This document shows, piece after piece, positions 1 through 8,260 of a stretch of DNA of 64,000 nt (position 1 is the stretch's first letter; the number at the start of each line of letters is the position of its first letter). The stretch covers positions 62,001-126,000 of the forward strand of contig JAGIAA010000007.1 of the NCBI GenBank assembly GCA_017745115.1. Reading direction: 5' to 3'. This stretch comes from Sphingobium sp. GTDB taxonomy: Bacteria; Pseudomonadota; Alphaproteobacteria; Sphingomonadales; Sphingomonadaceae. The notes beneath the pieces are model-generated. The model worked only from the letters and a program-made list of their open reading frames with translations. It searched no databases and was not told where the DNA came from. Position numbers and translations under genes: made by a program.

Positions 1-2259
1 CGGGGCATTCAAAGGCGGCAGCGCGCGCTTGCCCGGCGCGGTCGCGGCGATCGCCTGATTGAGGGCCGAGAAGACCGAGATGGCGAGCATGAACGGTGGT
101 TCGCCGACGGCCTTTGAGCGGTTGATCGTCGGCTCGACATTCTCGCCGTCCCATAACGAAATGGTGAAATGTTTCGGCCGGTCCGAAGCAGTCGGGATCT
201 TGTAGGTCGCCGGTGAGTGGGTCAGCAACTTACCTTTAGCGTCCCAGACCAACTCCTCGGTGGTAAGCCAGCCTTGGCCCTGGATGAAGCCGCCCTCGAT
301 CTGCCCTATATCGATCGCCGGATTGAGCGAACGGCCGACATCATGGAGGATGTCTACAGCCAGCACCTTGTGCTCGCCCGTCAAGGTATCGACGACCACC
401 TCGCTGACCGCGGCGCCATAGGCGAAATAATAGAAGGGGCGGCCTTTGTGCGCCTCGCGGTCATAGGCGATCTTGGGAGTCGCATAATAGCCGGTGGAGG
501 ACAGCGACACGCGGCCCACATGCGCCTTGCGGCAGAAGGCGGCGAAGGGTAGCCGCTCCTTGCCGGCGATGATCTCGCCGCCGACGAAGCGCACTTCCCC
601 TTCCGCACAGCCGAAGGCTTGCGCGGCGAAAGCGACCAGCCGTGCCTTGATCGCGCCGGCCGCCTGATAGGCAGCCATGCCATTCAGGTCCGCGCCCGAT
701 GACGCTGCGGTGGCCGAGGTGTTGGGCACCTTGTCGGTGCGCGTCGCGGTGATCCGCACCTGCCCGACCGGCACAGCGAAGACGTCTGCCACCACCTGCG
801 CGACCTTGATATAAACGCCCTGGCCCATCTCGGTGCCGCCATGATTGATCTGGATCGAGCCATCCGCATAGACATGGACGAGGGCACCGGCCTGGTTGAG
901 ATGGGTTGTCGTGAAGCTGATCCCGAACTTGACCGGGGTGAGCGCGATCCCCTTTTTGAGCACCGCGCTCCGCGCATTGAACGCCGCGATGTCCGCCCAT
1001 CGCGCGTCGTAGTTCGAAGTCTGGCGCAGCCGCGCGATCATCTGCGGGGCGATATTATCCTCTATGGTCATGCCATAGGGCGTCACGTCGCGGCCCGGCC
1101 CGTAGAGATTGGCGACGCGCAGATCGAGCGGGTTGCGACCAAGATGGGCGGCGACATCGTCGATGATGCGCTCGATGGCGATCATGCCCTGCGGCCCACC
1201 GAAACCCCGGAATGCCGTCGCCGAGACCATGTTGGTCTTCAGACGCTCGGAGAGGATCTCGATGTCGGGCAGATAGTAGCAATTGTCCGCATGGAACATC
1301 GCGCGGTCGTTGATCGCGGGCGAGAGGTCGACGGTGGCGCCGCAGCGTGAGGAGAGAAAGAGCTTGAGTGCCAACAAGGTCCCGGCCGCATCGAAGCCCA
1401 CCTCGTAAGTCACCCGGAAGTCGTGGCGCTTGCCGGTGATCGCCATGTCGTCGTCGCGATCGCAGCGGAACTTGGCAGGGCGTCCGGTCTTGCACGCGAC
1501 CAGCGCTGCAGCAGCGGCGAACAAAGCCGCCTGCGTCTCCTTGCCGCCGAAGGCCCCTCCCATGCGCCGCACCTCCACGGTCACGTCAGCGCTGGGCTTG
1601 CCGAGCATGTGCGCGACGAGATGCTGGACCTCGCTCGGATGCTGGGTCGAGGAGAGGATATGGATCTGACCATCTTCGCCGGGACGGGCGAGCGCGATCT
1701 GCCCTTCGAGGTAGAAATGGTCCTGGCCGCCCATATCGAACGTGCCCGACAAGCGCAGCGGTGCGGCGGCGAGCGCAGCACCGGCATTACCCCGCGCCAT
1801 GCGCTGGGTCGGTTCGATCAACGAAGCTGCCGCCTGCGCATCAGGGTAGCTCACCAGCGGCGGCAAGGGTTCATAGTCGATCCGGCCGAGCCGCGCCGCC
1901 TTGCGCGCCGCCATTTGGCTTGTCGCCGCGACGAGGAAGATGGGCTGGCTCATGCTGATCACGTCACCGTCGGCAAGCAGCCGATCATCATGCGCGACCG
2001 GGCCGACATTATTCTCGCCAGGAATATCGGCGGCGGTGAACACTGCCACCACGCCCGGCGCAGCGCGCACGGCTTCGAGATCGATACGGGTCATGCGCGC
2101 ATGGGCATGAATGCTTTGCCCGAAGGCCAAGTGCAGCAGGTTCCCCGGCTCAGGCTCGTCATCGGCATAAAGCGCCTGCCCGCTCACATGGAGATGCGCG
2201 CTGTCATGCGGGTTGCTGGGCTTCTCCAGCACCGGCCAGAGCGGATCGCGCTCAGCCAT
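1..2259 (-). CDS. xdhB: Xanthine dehydrogenase, molybdopterin-binding subunit (partial, 3' end beyond window)
   Basis: This is the large molybdenum subunit of xanthine dehydrogenase, which oxidises hypoxanthine and xanthine to urate in the cytoplasm together with XdhA. The frame stays open for all 753 visible codons. A substrate/cofactor loop MGGAFGGKE lies at about residues 233-241. The catalytic glutamate is in AVGEPPF (Glu at about 720), followed by the usual SVFSALNQAI helix. Family members are about 770-790 residues, so only a short C-terminal stretch is missing. The ATG at 2259 lies inside the end of xdhA (8-bp overlap), which indicates translational coupling. It is the last visible cistron of the purine operon; an xdhC-type maturation factor would be expected just outside the window. 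Confidence 0.93.
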   Translation of the reverse strand, partial: MAERDPLWPVLEKPSNPHDSAHLHVSGQALYADDEPEPGNLLHLAFGQSIHAHARMTRIDLEAVRAAPGVVAVFTAADIPGENNVGPVAHDDRLLADGDVISMSQPIFLVAATSQMAARKAARLGRIDYEPLPPLVSYPDAQAAASLIEPTQRMARGNAGAALAAAPLRLSGTFDMGGQDHFYLEGQIALARPGEDGQIHILSSTQHPSEVQHLVAHMLGKPSADVTVEVRRMGGAFGGKETQAALFAAAAALVACKTGRPAKFRCDRDDDMAITGKRHDFRVTYEVGFDAAGTLLALKLFLSSRCGATVDLSPAINDRAMFHADNCYYLPDIEILSERLKTNMVSATAFRGFGGPQGMIAIERIIDDVAAHLGRNPLDLRVANLYGPGRDVTPYGMTIEDNIAPQMIARLRQTSNYDARWADIAAFNARSAVLKKGIALTPVKFGISFTTTHLNQAGALVHVYADGSIQINHGGTEMGQGVYIKVAQVVADVFAVPVGQVRITATRTDKVPNTSATAASSGADLNGMAAYQAAGAIKARLVAFAAQAFGCAEGEVRFVGGEIIAGKERLPFAAFCRKAHVGRVSLSSTGYYATPKIAYDREAHKGRPFYYFAYGAAVSEVVVDTLTGEHKVLAVDILHDVGRSLNPAIDIGQIEGGFIQGQGWLTTEELVWDAKGKLLTHSPATYKIPTASDRPKHFTISLWDGENVEPTINRSKAVGEPPFMLAISVFSALNQAIAATAPGKRALPPLNAP

Positions 2260-3673
2260 CGGCTAGGTCCAGCACGGAGATGCTCGTCCCCTGCTCGCGG
2301 TGCCACAAGCGCCAGAGTAGGCTGGCAGCTGCCTCAACGCGATAGGCCGAACTTCCGCGTACGTCGCTGAGCGGACTATAATCGGCCTTCAACGCCTCGG
2401 CAGCGGCGGCAATGGTCGCTTCGTTGAAGGGCTTGCCGATCAGCGCCGCTTCGCAGCCTGCCGCACGCTTCGGCGTCGCCGCCATGCCGCCGAAGGCGGT
2501 GCGGGCATCGACGATCACGCTCTCGGTCACCGTCAGCTTGAATGCCCCGCACACCGCCGAGATATCGCTGTCAAAGCGGCGCGAGAGCTTCGAGATATGG
2601 ATGATGTCGTCCGGGCCGGGGCGCGGTATGGTGACAGCCTCGACGAACTCGCCGGGCTGGCGGTCCTGCTTGCCATAGTCGAGGAAATAATCCTCCAGCG
2701 CGATCGCTCGCCGACTGGCCGCGCTGCGCATGATCAGGGTCGCACCAAGGGCGATCAGAGCCGGGGGACCATCGCCGATGGGCGAACCGTTGGCGATATT
2801 GCCGCCGACCGTTCCGGCATTGCGGACCTGCAACCCGCCAATCCGCCGGGTCAATTCGCCAAGATCGGGATGGAGGCGCGCGAAGGCGGCATGGGCATCG
2901 GCATAGCGGACGCCCGCGCCGATCCGGAGGCTGTCCGGCTCCTCCAGGATGACTTGCAATTCTTCGATGTCGCCGACGAAGATCAAAGTTTCCAGCGTGC
3001 GCAGGCCTTTGGTCACCCACAGGCCGACATCGGTGGCGCCGGCGACCAGCCGCGCGTCGGGATATTCGGCGAGTAGATCGGCCAGCGCGGCTCCGGTCTT
3101 CGGGATGAACCAGTGTCGACCTTCGAACTCCCCCGCCACGGCCTCGTCCGATTGCAGCGCCTTGAGGCTCTCGAGCAGCGCCGCATCGTCGCGCTCTAGA
3201 TGCGCCACTGCCTCCCCCGCGGCTACAATCGGCCCATAGCCCGTGCAGCGGCAGAGATTGCCGGCAATTGCATCCTGGACCGGTAGCTCATGCCCGCGCG
3301 CGCCGATTGCCCGCCCGTGGAGCGACATGACGAAGCCCGGCGTACAGAAACCGCATTGCGAGCTGCCGTTCGCGGCCATGCATTGCTGCAGCGGATTGAG
3401 AGTGCCCTCGCATGTGAGGCTCTCGACAGTCAGCAGCGCCTTGCCGTGGATCATCGGCAGGAAAAGGATGCAGGCGTTGACCGCGCGCCAGATGACGCTC
3501 TCGCCCTCCAGCGACCCGACGAGGACCGTGCACGCGCCACAGTCGCCTTCCGCGCAGCCTTCCTTGGTGCCCGTCCGTCCCATGCGGTAGCGCAGATGAT
3601 CGAGCAGCGTGCCTGTCGGGTCCGGCTGCGCGATCTCGATCGTCTCGCCGTCGAGGAGGAAGCGCACCATCAT
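2252..3673 (-). CDS. xdhA: Xanthine dehydrogenase, FAD/[2Fe-2S] small subunit
   Basis: XdhA passes electrons from the molybdenum centre through two [2Fe-2S] clusters to FAD. The N-terminal ferredoxin-like part contains GCAEGDCGACTV. The second cluster domain has QCGFCTPGF and CRCTGYGPI. The C-terminal half is a CO-dehydrogenase-flavoprotein-type FAD domain with LVAGATDVG and NAGTVGGNIANGSPIGD. At 473 residues it is the normal size for a bacterial split XdhA. The open frame extends far upstream, but the ATG at 3673 overlaps the puuD stop as ATGA and gives the proper N-terminus (MMVRFLLDG), so the longer frame is rejected. It overlaps xdhB by 8 bp. Confidence 0.95.
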   Translation of the reverse strand: MMVRFLLDGETIEIAQPDPTGTLLDHLRYRMGRTGTKEGCAEGDCGACTVLVGSLEGESVIWRAVNACILFLPMIHGKALLTVESLTCEGTLNPLQQCMAANGSSQCGFCTPGFVMSLHGRAIGARGHELPVQDAIAGNLCRCTGYGPIVAAGEAVAHLERDDAALLESLKALQSDEAVAGEFEGRHWFIPKTGAALADLLAEYPDARLVAGATDVGLWVTKGLRTLETLIFVGDIEELQVILEEPDSLRIGAGVRYADAHAAFARLHPDLGELTRRIGGLQVRNAGTVGGNIANGSPIGDGPPALIALGATLIMRSAASRRAIALEDYFLDYGKQDRQPGEFVEAVTIPRPGPDDIIHISKLSRRFDSDISAVCGAFKLTVTESVIVDARTAFGGMAATPKRAAGCEAALIGKPFNEATIAAAAEALKADYSPLSDVRGSSAYRVEAAASLLWRLWHREQGTSISVLDLADG

Positions 3674-4854
3674 TTCGGCGTCCCCGCTGTGATCCAGCCG
3701 CCAAGTTTCGCGCGCTCCTCTTTCGTCATGCCAGTCATGTTGCCAAGGGGCATGGCCTCGCTGTCGACCGCCATCGTCTTGATCTTCGGCGCGAGCGCGC
3801 TGGCGTGGTCGTAGCTGTCCAGCAGCGCGCCGAGCGGTGGCGCGGTGAAGGCCGGATTGGTCGGATGGACGCCGTGGCAGCCGACGCAATGCTTGGCGAA
3901 GATCGGCGCGACATCGGCAAAGGTAACTTTCGCTCCAGAACCGCTCAGCGCACTGACGGCCTTCTCCTGGCTCACATAAGAGACCGCTAGCACGGCAAGG
4001 ATACATGCGACGAACACAGTCCAGACCGGATCCTGCCCACGATGATGCAGGTTGAAGGCATGCCGGATCGCGACGCCGATCGCCGAGAGCAAGGCCAGCA
4101 CCAGCCAGGGCCGGTCCGCGCCGTAGGTCATCGGATAATGATGACTGATCATGATGAAGAGGACCGGCAGGGTCATATAGTTGTTGTGCAGCGAGCGCTG
4201 CTTGCCGGCCTTGCCGAGCGCCGGATCGGGCGTCTCCCCGGCGATGAGCTGGTTCACCGCCTTCTTCTGGTTGGGGATAATGATGAAGAACACATTGGCG
4301 ACCATCACTGTGCCGACCATCGCGCCGATCAGCAGATAGGCGCCGCGCGGATTGAACAGGCCGTTCAGCACATAGGCTGCGCCAACGAGGAAGACGAACC
4401 AGACGACCCCCACGGCGCGATCGCTCCTGCCGGTCGGCAGGCGGCACAGCACGTCGTAGAAAATCCAGCCGACGACCAATGTGGCAAGGCCGATGCCGCT
4501 CGCCTCTACCGGCGTGAGACTGGCCTTCGAAGCATCGATCAGGAAGGTCTTCGCCCCGAAGAAATAGATGAGCACGAGCAGCGAGAAACCGCTGAGCCAG
4601 GTCGTGTAAGCCTCCCATTTCGACCAGTGCAGCTCGTCCGGCATCTGGCTCGGCGCGACCATATATTTCTGCTTGTGGTAGAAACCGCCGCCATGGACCG
4701 ACCAGGACTCACCGGAGGCCTCGCCGCTCTTGGGCGGCCTCAAATGATTGTCCAGCGCGATGAAATAGAAGGACGATCCGATCCAGGCTATGCCGGCAGT
4801 CAGATGCAGCCAGCGCAGCGCGAGGTTGAACCATTCGGGAAGATCGAAAGGCAT
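3670..4854 (-). CDS. puuD: Membrane-bound urate oxidase/hydroxylase with C-terminal cytochrome c domain
   Basis: PuuD converts urate to 5-hydroxyisourate in many proteobacteria that lack soluble uricase. The protein (394 aa) begins with a multi-helix membrane domain; the first helix, about residues 10-33, contains LHLTAGIAWIGSSFY. Further hydrophobic segments run to about residue 285. The C-terminus is a monohaem cytochrome c domain with the CVGCH haem motif and a distal Met region, so electrons probably enter the respiratory chain instead of making peroxide. It lies 3 bp after uraH and overlaps xdhA by ATGA. This explains how XdhAB-made urate is processed within the same operon. Confidence 0.92.
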   Translation of the reverse strand: MPFDLPEWFNLALRWLHLTAGIAWIGSSFYFIALDNHLRPPKSGEASGESWSVHGGGFYHKQKYMVAPSQMPDELHWSKWEAYTTWLSGFSLLVLIYFFGAKTFLIDASKASLTPVEASGIGLATLVVGWIFYDVLCRLPTGRSDRAVGVVWFVFLVGAAYVLNGLFNPRGAYLLIGAMVGTVMVANVFFIIIPNQKKAVNQLIAGETPDPALGKAGKQRSLHNNYMTLPVLFIMISHHYPMTYGADRPWLVLALLSAIGVAIRHAFNLHHRGQDPVWTVFVACILAVLAVSYVSQEKAVSALSGSGAKVTFADVAPIFAKHCVGCHGVHPTNPAFTAPPLGALLDSYDHASALAPKIKTMAVDSEAMPLGNMTGMTKEERAKLGGWITAGTPK

Positions 4855-4857
4855 GCC

Positions 4858-5193
4858 TCAGCTTCCCCGATAGGTCGAATAGCCATAAGGCGAAACGAGC
4901 AGCGGCACATGATAATGGCCGCCATTCTCGGCGATGCCGAAGTCGATCGCGACCTCGTCGAGGAAAGGCGGATCGGGCAGCGCGACGCCTTTCGCGCGAA
5001 AATAGGCGGCGACCTGGAAGACGATACGATAGCGGCCTGCGGCCAGATTGCCGGTGACGAGTTCCGGACAGCGGCCGTCCTCATTGGTGACGCCTTGGGC
5101 GATGAGGCCATGCGGTCCGGTCACGACCAGTGCGAGCGCCGCAGCCGGACAGCCGTTCATGGTATCGAGGACATGGGTCGTAAGCGTGCTCAT
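4858..5193 (-). CDS. uraH: 5-hydroxyisourate hydrolase (transthyretin-like)
   Basis: The enzyme hydrolyses 5-hydroxyisourate to 2-oxo-4-hydroxy-4-carboxy-5-ureidoimidazoline. At 111 residues it has the family length. It shows the N-terminal LTTHVLDT signature, whose histidine is catalytic, and ends in the diagnostic C-terminal tetrapeptide YRGS. The block HYHVPLLVSPYGYSTYRGS is typical of bacterial transthyretin-like HIU hydrolases. No signal peptide is visible, so it is cytoplasmic. The ATG overlaps the uraD stop by 4 bp, and puuD follows after 3 bp. It therefore sits between its substrate-forming and product-consuming enzymes. Confidence 0.95.
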   Translation of the reverse strand: MSTLTTHVLDTMNGCPAAALALVVTGPHGLIAQGVTNEDGRCPELVTGNLAAGRYRIVFQVAAYFRAKGVALPDPPFLDEVAIDFGIAENGGHYHVPLLVSPYGYSTYRGS

Positions 5194-5630
5194 AGCGGTG
5201 CCTCCAGCCGGAGCTTCACGATCTTGCCGATCTCCGCGAGCGCTGTCGCGATCTCTGTGTCGCGGTCGTTGGCGAGGCGTGCCTCCATCGCTGCGAGGAT
5301 GCCGGCCTTGTCCGTGAGCCGCACACAGATGATGAACGGGAAGTCGAAGCGCGCGCGATAGGCAGCATTGAGTTCGTGAAAGCGGGCATATTCCTCCAGC
5401 GACAGCCGATCGAGCCCTGCCGAGGCCTGCTCGGCTTGCGATGCGTCAGTCAGTTCCTTCGCAACGGCAGCCTTCCCAGCCAGCTCGGGATGGGCGCGAA
5501 TGAGCGCGAGCTGCTCGTCGGGAGTTGCCTGTTGCATGACGGCCATGAGGTCGGCGTGGCGGTCGCCAGACGAGGGGCGGGCATCCGCTCGCTCTTCCAC
5601 CCAGGGGCTATGTTCGAACAGCGCAGTCAA
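5190..5630 (-). CDS. uraD: 2-oxo-4-hydroxy-4-carboxy-5-ureidoimidazoline (OHCU) decarboxylase
   Basis: UraD decarboxylates OHCU stereospecifically to S-allantoin. Family landmarks are FEHSPWVEERA near the N-terminus, LIRAHPELAGKA (catalytic His region) in the middle, and FHELNAAYRARFDFPFI followed by EARLANDRDTE. The protein is 146 residues if translation begins at the TTG at 5630, which overlaps the hpxZ stop as TTGA. Most homologues have about 15 more N-terminal residues before the EHSPW motif, so this one is slightly short. No upstream in-frame ATG fits better. Translation is probably coupled to hpxZ. Confidence 0.9.
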   Translation of the reverse strand: MTALFEHSPWVEERADARPSSGDRHADLMAVMQQATPDEQLALIRAHPELAGKAAVAKELTDASQAEQASAGLDRLSLEEYARFHELNAAYRARFDFPFIICVRLTDKAGILAAMEARLANDRDTEIATALAEIGKIVKLRLEAPL

Positions 5631-6007
5631 TGGCTGCTCCCCTCAAGGCTGACATGCGCGGAAACGACCTTCCAGCCGTCGTCGAACTTGACCCAGGCCT
5701 GAGTCTGGCGGCCGCGCCGATCGTCACCCTCCCGGAAAAACTCGGCATCGGCAGTCGCGAACGTGTCGCCATAGACGGTGATGGCGACCTTCCCCAATGC
5801 GCGCTGGGGCGAGCCGCCCCGCTCCTTTCGGAATTTCCGGATCGCCTCGATGCCATAAAGCACCTCGCCGACGCCGAATCGGTTGGTCGTCGGCGCGTCA
5901 TGGAACAGCGCGTCCAAGGCGGGTATATCGTCGGCCATGAGCGCGCGCTCATATTCGTGGAACGCGGCGGCCATTTCTGCGTGCAGCACTGGATCGTCGA
6001 TCTTCAT
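5627..6007 (-). CDS. hpxZ: Oxalurate catabolism protein HpxZ (SnoaL-like fold)
   Basis: This 126-residue protein matches the HpxZ/DUF3225 family of SnoaL-like proteins found in hpx purine clusters such as that of Klebsiella. The typical core is ALDALFHDAPTTNRFGVGE followed by LYGIEAIRKFRK, and the end is WVKFDDGWKVVSAHVSL. Its exact biochemical role is not established; it is genetically linked to oxalurate use. The ATG at 6007 overlaps the puuE stop by ATGA. Together with HpxW and the AtzE-type amidase upstream, it marks this operon as one that continues from ureidoglycine through oxalurate. A longer upstream frame exists but would overlap puuE heavily and is rejected. Confidence 0.85.
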   Translation of the reverse strand: MKIDDPVLHAEMAAAFHEYERALMADDIPALDALFHDAPTTNRFGVGEVLYGIEAIRKFRKERGGSPQRALGKVAITVYGDTFATADAEFFREGDDRRGRQTQAWVKFDDGWKVVSAHVSLEGSSH

Positions 6008-6885
6008 GCCGGGTGCACCTCCATCCAGTGGCGAGCGATGTCGATGCGCCGTGCAACCCACGCTTGACCGCTCGCCATCACATGATCGAGGAAGCGGGCG
6101 AGCGCGCGGGCGCGGGCGGGTCTGCCCGCGATGCGGCCGTGCAGTCCCACCGACATCATCCGCCCGCCTTCTTGGGAAAGCTGGTCGAACGTGTCGATCA
6201 TGTAGCGCAGCCACGCATCGCCTTCGTCGAAGCCGTTATAAGCGACGAACTTCATGTCGTTGACGTCGAGCGTGTACGGCACGACGAGCTGCGCCCGGCC
6301 ATACGCCCGGTTCCAATAGGGAAGGTCGTCGGCATAGCTGTCGGCATCGTACAGGAAGCCGCCCTCCTCGGCGACCAGTCGTGCGGTGTTGGGCGAGGTG
6401 CGGCCCTGATACCAGCCGAACGGGCGGCTCCCCGTCAGCCTGGTGTGCAGCGCGACCGCCTCGGCGATATGGGCGCGCTCCACATCCTCGGGCACATATT
6501 GATAGTCGATCCAGCGCAGGCCGTGGCTTGCAATCTCCCAGTCCTCCGCTCGCATGGCGGCGACCGCCTCGGGGTTCATTTCCATCGCAGTGGCAACGCC
6601 AAACACCGTGACCGGCAGCCCGCACGTCGAGAACAGCCGATGCAGCCGCCAGAATCCCGCGCGGCTGCCATATTCGTAGAGACTCTCCATTGCCATCGCC
6701 CGGGCCGGATGGCTCGCCGCACCGACCATCTCGGAGAGGAAGCTCTCCGATCCCTTGTCGCCATTGAGAACGTTGTTCTCGGCGCCCTCTTCGTAATTGA
6801 CGACGAAATTGACCGCGACGCGTGCGCCGCCAGGCCATCGCGGGTCCGGCGGGTTGGCGCCATAGCCGACGAGATCGCGGCTCAT
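6004..6885 (-). CDS. puuE: Allantoinase PuuE (polysaccharide-deacetylase-like)
   Basis: PuuE hydrolyses allantoin to allantoate and belongs to the NodB/polysaccharide-deacetylase fold, unrelated to the metal-dependent AllB amidohydrolase. It opens with the family signature DLVGYGANPPDPRWPGGARVA, continues with VNYEEGAEN, and has EDWEIASHGLRWIDYQ in the centre and the late SVGLHGRIAGRPARA segment. It is about 293 residues from the chosen ATG at 6885; an in-frame GTG at 6909 would add eight residues that lie in the neighbouring repeat, so the ATG is preferred. It overlaps hpxZ by ATGA. A 139-bp gap with a palindromic repeat separates it from pucG, the only sizeable gap in the operon. Confidence 0.9.
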   Translation of the reverse strand: MSRDLVGYGANPPDPRWPGGARVAVNFVVNYEEGAENNVLNGDKGSESFLSEMVGAASHPARAMAMESLYEYGSRAGFWRLHRLFSTCGLPVTVFGVATAMEMNPEAVAAMRAEDWEIASHGLRWIDYQYVPEDVERAHIAEAVALHTRLTGSRPFGWYQGRTSPNTARLVAEEGGFLYDADSYADDLPYWNRAYGRAQLVVPYTLDVNDMKFVAYNGFDEGDAWLRYMIDTFDQLSQEGGRMMSVGLHGRIAGRPARARALARFLDHVMASGQAWVARRIDIARHWMEVHPA

Positions 6886-6908
6886 ATGCGCGATCCCCAA
6901 ATTAAACA

Positions 6909-6998
6909 CCGTTCGCCCTGAGCCTGTCGAAGGGCCGTCTTTTTCCTCAGTGCCGTCAAAGAAGGAGGACGGTCCTTCGACAAGCTCAGGACGAACGG
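6909..6998. repeat. Intergenic inverted repeat, CGTTCG-CTGAGC-TGTCGAAG family
   Basis: The left arm (6909-6936) reads CCGTTCGCCCTGAGCCTGTC plus GAAGGGCC. The right arm (6971-6998) is its near-complement with TCGACAAGCTCAGGACGAAC. A 34-bp spacer separates them. The same element occurs at 54125 and 60629. It lies between puuE and pucG inside the purine operon and would form a long mRNA hairpin there. Elements of this kind are frequent in sphingomonad genomes. Confidence 0.85.
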
Positions 6999-7024
6999 GT
7001 TGAGACCGGATAAGCCGACGATTT

Positions 7025-8260
7025 TCATCCCCACGCCTCCAGCGCCGCGTCGATCGCCGCTCCGGCTAGCAGCTTGAACCCTGCACGCCGCAAGCACACC
7101 TCCAGTGCACCCAGCGTCAGCAGTACCTTGTGCTTTCGAGCATTGTAGCCCATCGCGCCGATCCGCCAGATCATGCCCTGGAGCGGCCCGAAGGCGGTCC
7201 CGATCTCGATCTCGAAATGCTCGCGCATGGCAGTGCGGACCGCCTCGCCGTCCACGCCCTCCGGGATGAGCACGCCGGTCACATTGATCATCCGGTGCGC
7301 GTCGTCGCCGAAAACGGTGAGTCCCATCGCCCGCAGCCCCGCGGTCATCGCGCGTCCGGCGCAGGCATGCCGGGCGTAGCGCGTGTCCAGCCCTTCGGCG
7401 AGCATGATCCGTGCGCATTCCCGCGCCGCGTAAAGCATGCTGGTCGCTTCGGTATGATGGTTGAGGCGCTTCTCGGACCAGTAATCCATGATCATGGCGA
7501 GGTCGAAATAGTTGGAGCCGATGCGCGGGCCATTGCCGTCGGCGAGGCCCGTTTGCCGGATTCCTGCCTCGGTATGGCGGCGGGAGAAAATAAGTTCGGC
7601 CGCCATGCGCGAGATGGTGATCGGCGCCGAGCCCGAAGGACCGCCGAGGCATTTCTGCAGCCCGCCCGTCACAATGTCAGCGCCCCATGCATCCGCCTCG
7701 ATCGGCATGCCGCCGATGGTCGCCGTCGCGTCGACATAGAAGAGAGCGCCCGCCTCGCGGCAGAGATCGCCGAGGCCAGCCAAAGGCTGGGCCATGGTCG
7801 TCGAGGTGTCACCATGAACGCATGCGACGACCTTCGGCTCGACCCGTGCGATTGCCTGCGCAATCGCTTCCATCGGCACCACCTCGCCCCACGGCGCGTC
7901 CACCGTCTCGACCCGCGCGCCGATCCGGCCGAGAATCTCCTGCAGCAGGAGCCCGAAGCGGCCGAAATTGACGACCAGCACCATGTCGCCCGGCGCAACG
8001 AGGCTGACCAGGGCCGCCTCGATCCCGGCGCGCGCCGTGCCGTCGATCAGGAACGTCCAGCGGTTCTGCGTGCCGAAGATCGGCCGGTAGAGCGCCATCA
8101 CCTCATTCATATAGGCGGTCATCTCGGGGTCGAACTGGCCAAGCAGGTCCGCCGACATGGCGCGCAACACACGCGGATGTGCATTGACCGGGCCGGGCCC
8201 CATGAGAAGCCGTTGTGGCGGGTCGATCTCCCCGAAGAGAAGTGGGTCCAGCGTGGTCAA
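7025..8260 (-). CDS. pucG: (S)-ureidoglycine--glyoxylate aminotransferase (PLP class V)
   Basis: PucG transfers the amino group of ureidoglycine to glyoxylate, giving oxalurate and glycine. It is a 411-residue class V PLP aminotransferase. Family marks are LLMGPGPVNAHPRVL at about residues 18-32, VHGDTSTTMAQPL at 148-160, the PLP-binding aspartate in YVDATATIGG, and the Schiff-base lysine K203 in GGLQKCLGGPSG. The start is a TTG at 8260 overlapping the allC stop as TTGA; the next ATG would remove the conserved PPQRLL stretch. The product, oxalurate, links the allantoin branch to HpxW, HpxZ and the AtzE-type amidase of the same operon. Confidence 0.9.
   Translation of the reverse strand: MTTLDPLLFGEIDPPQRLLMGPGPVNAHPRVLRAMSADLLGQFDPEMTAYMNEVMALYRPIFGTQNRWTFLIDGTARAGIEAALVSLVAPGDMVLVVNFGRFGLLLQEILGRIGARVETVDAPWGEVVPMEAIAQAIARVEPKVVACVHGDTSTTMAQPLAGLGDLCREAGALFYVDATATIGGMPIEADAWGADIVTGGLQKCLGGPSGSAPITISRMAAELIFSRRHTEAGIRQTGLADGNGPRIGSNYFDLAMIMDYWSEKRLNHHTEATSMLYAARECARIMLAEGLDTRYARHACAGRAMTAGLRAMGLTVFGDDAHRMINVTGVLIPEGVDGEAVRTAMREHFEIEIGTAFGPLQGMIWRIGAMGYNARKHKVLLTLGALEVCLRRAGFKLLAGAAIDAALEAWG

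Noticed and set aside
1..2259. Plus-strand open frames opposite xdhB (for example 1423-2370)
   Set aside because: GC-rich shadow frames with skewed Arg/His/Gly composition; xdhB covers the whole interval with clear family motifs.
3674..4618. A 315-codon upstream extension of the xdhA frame
   Set aside because: It lies wholly inside puuD in another frame and has no flavoprotein or ferredoxin sequence; the ATG at 3673 overlapping the puuD stop fits the family start.
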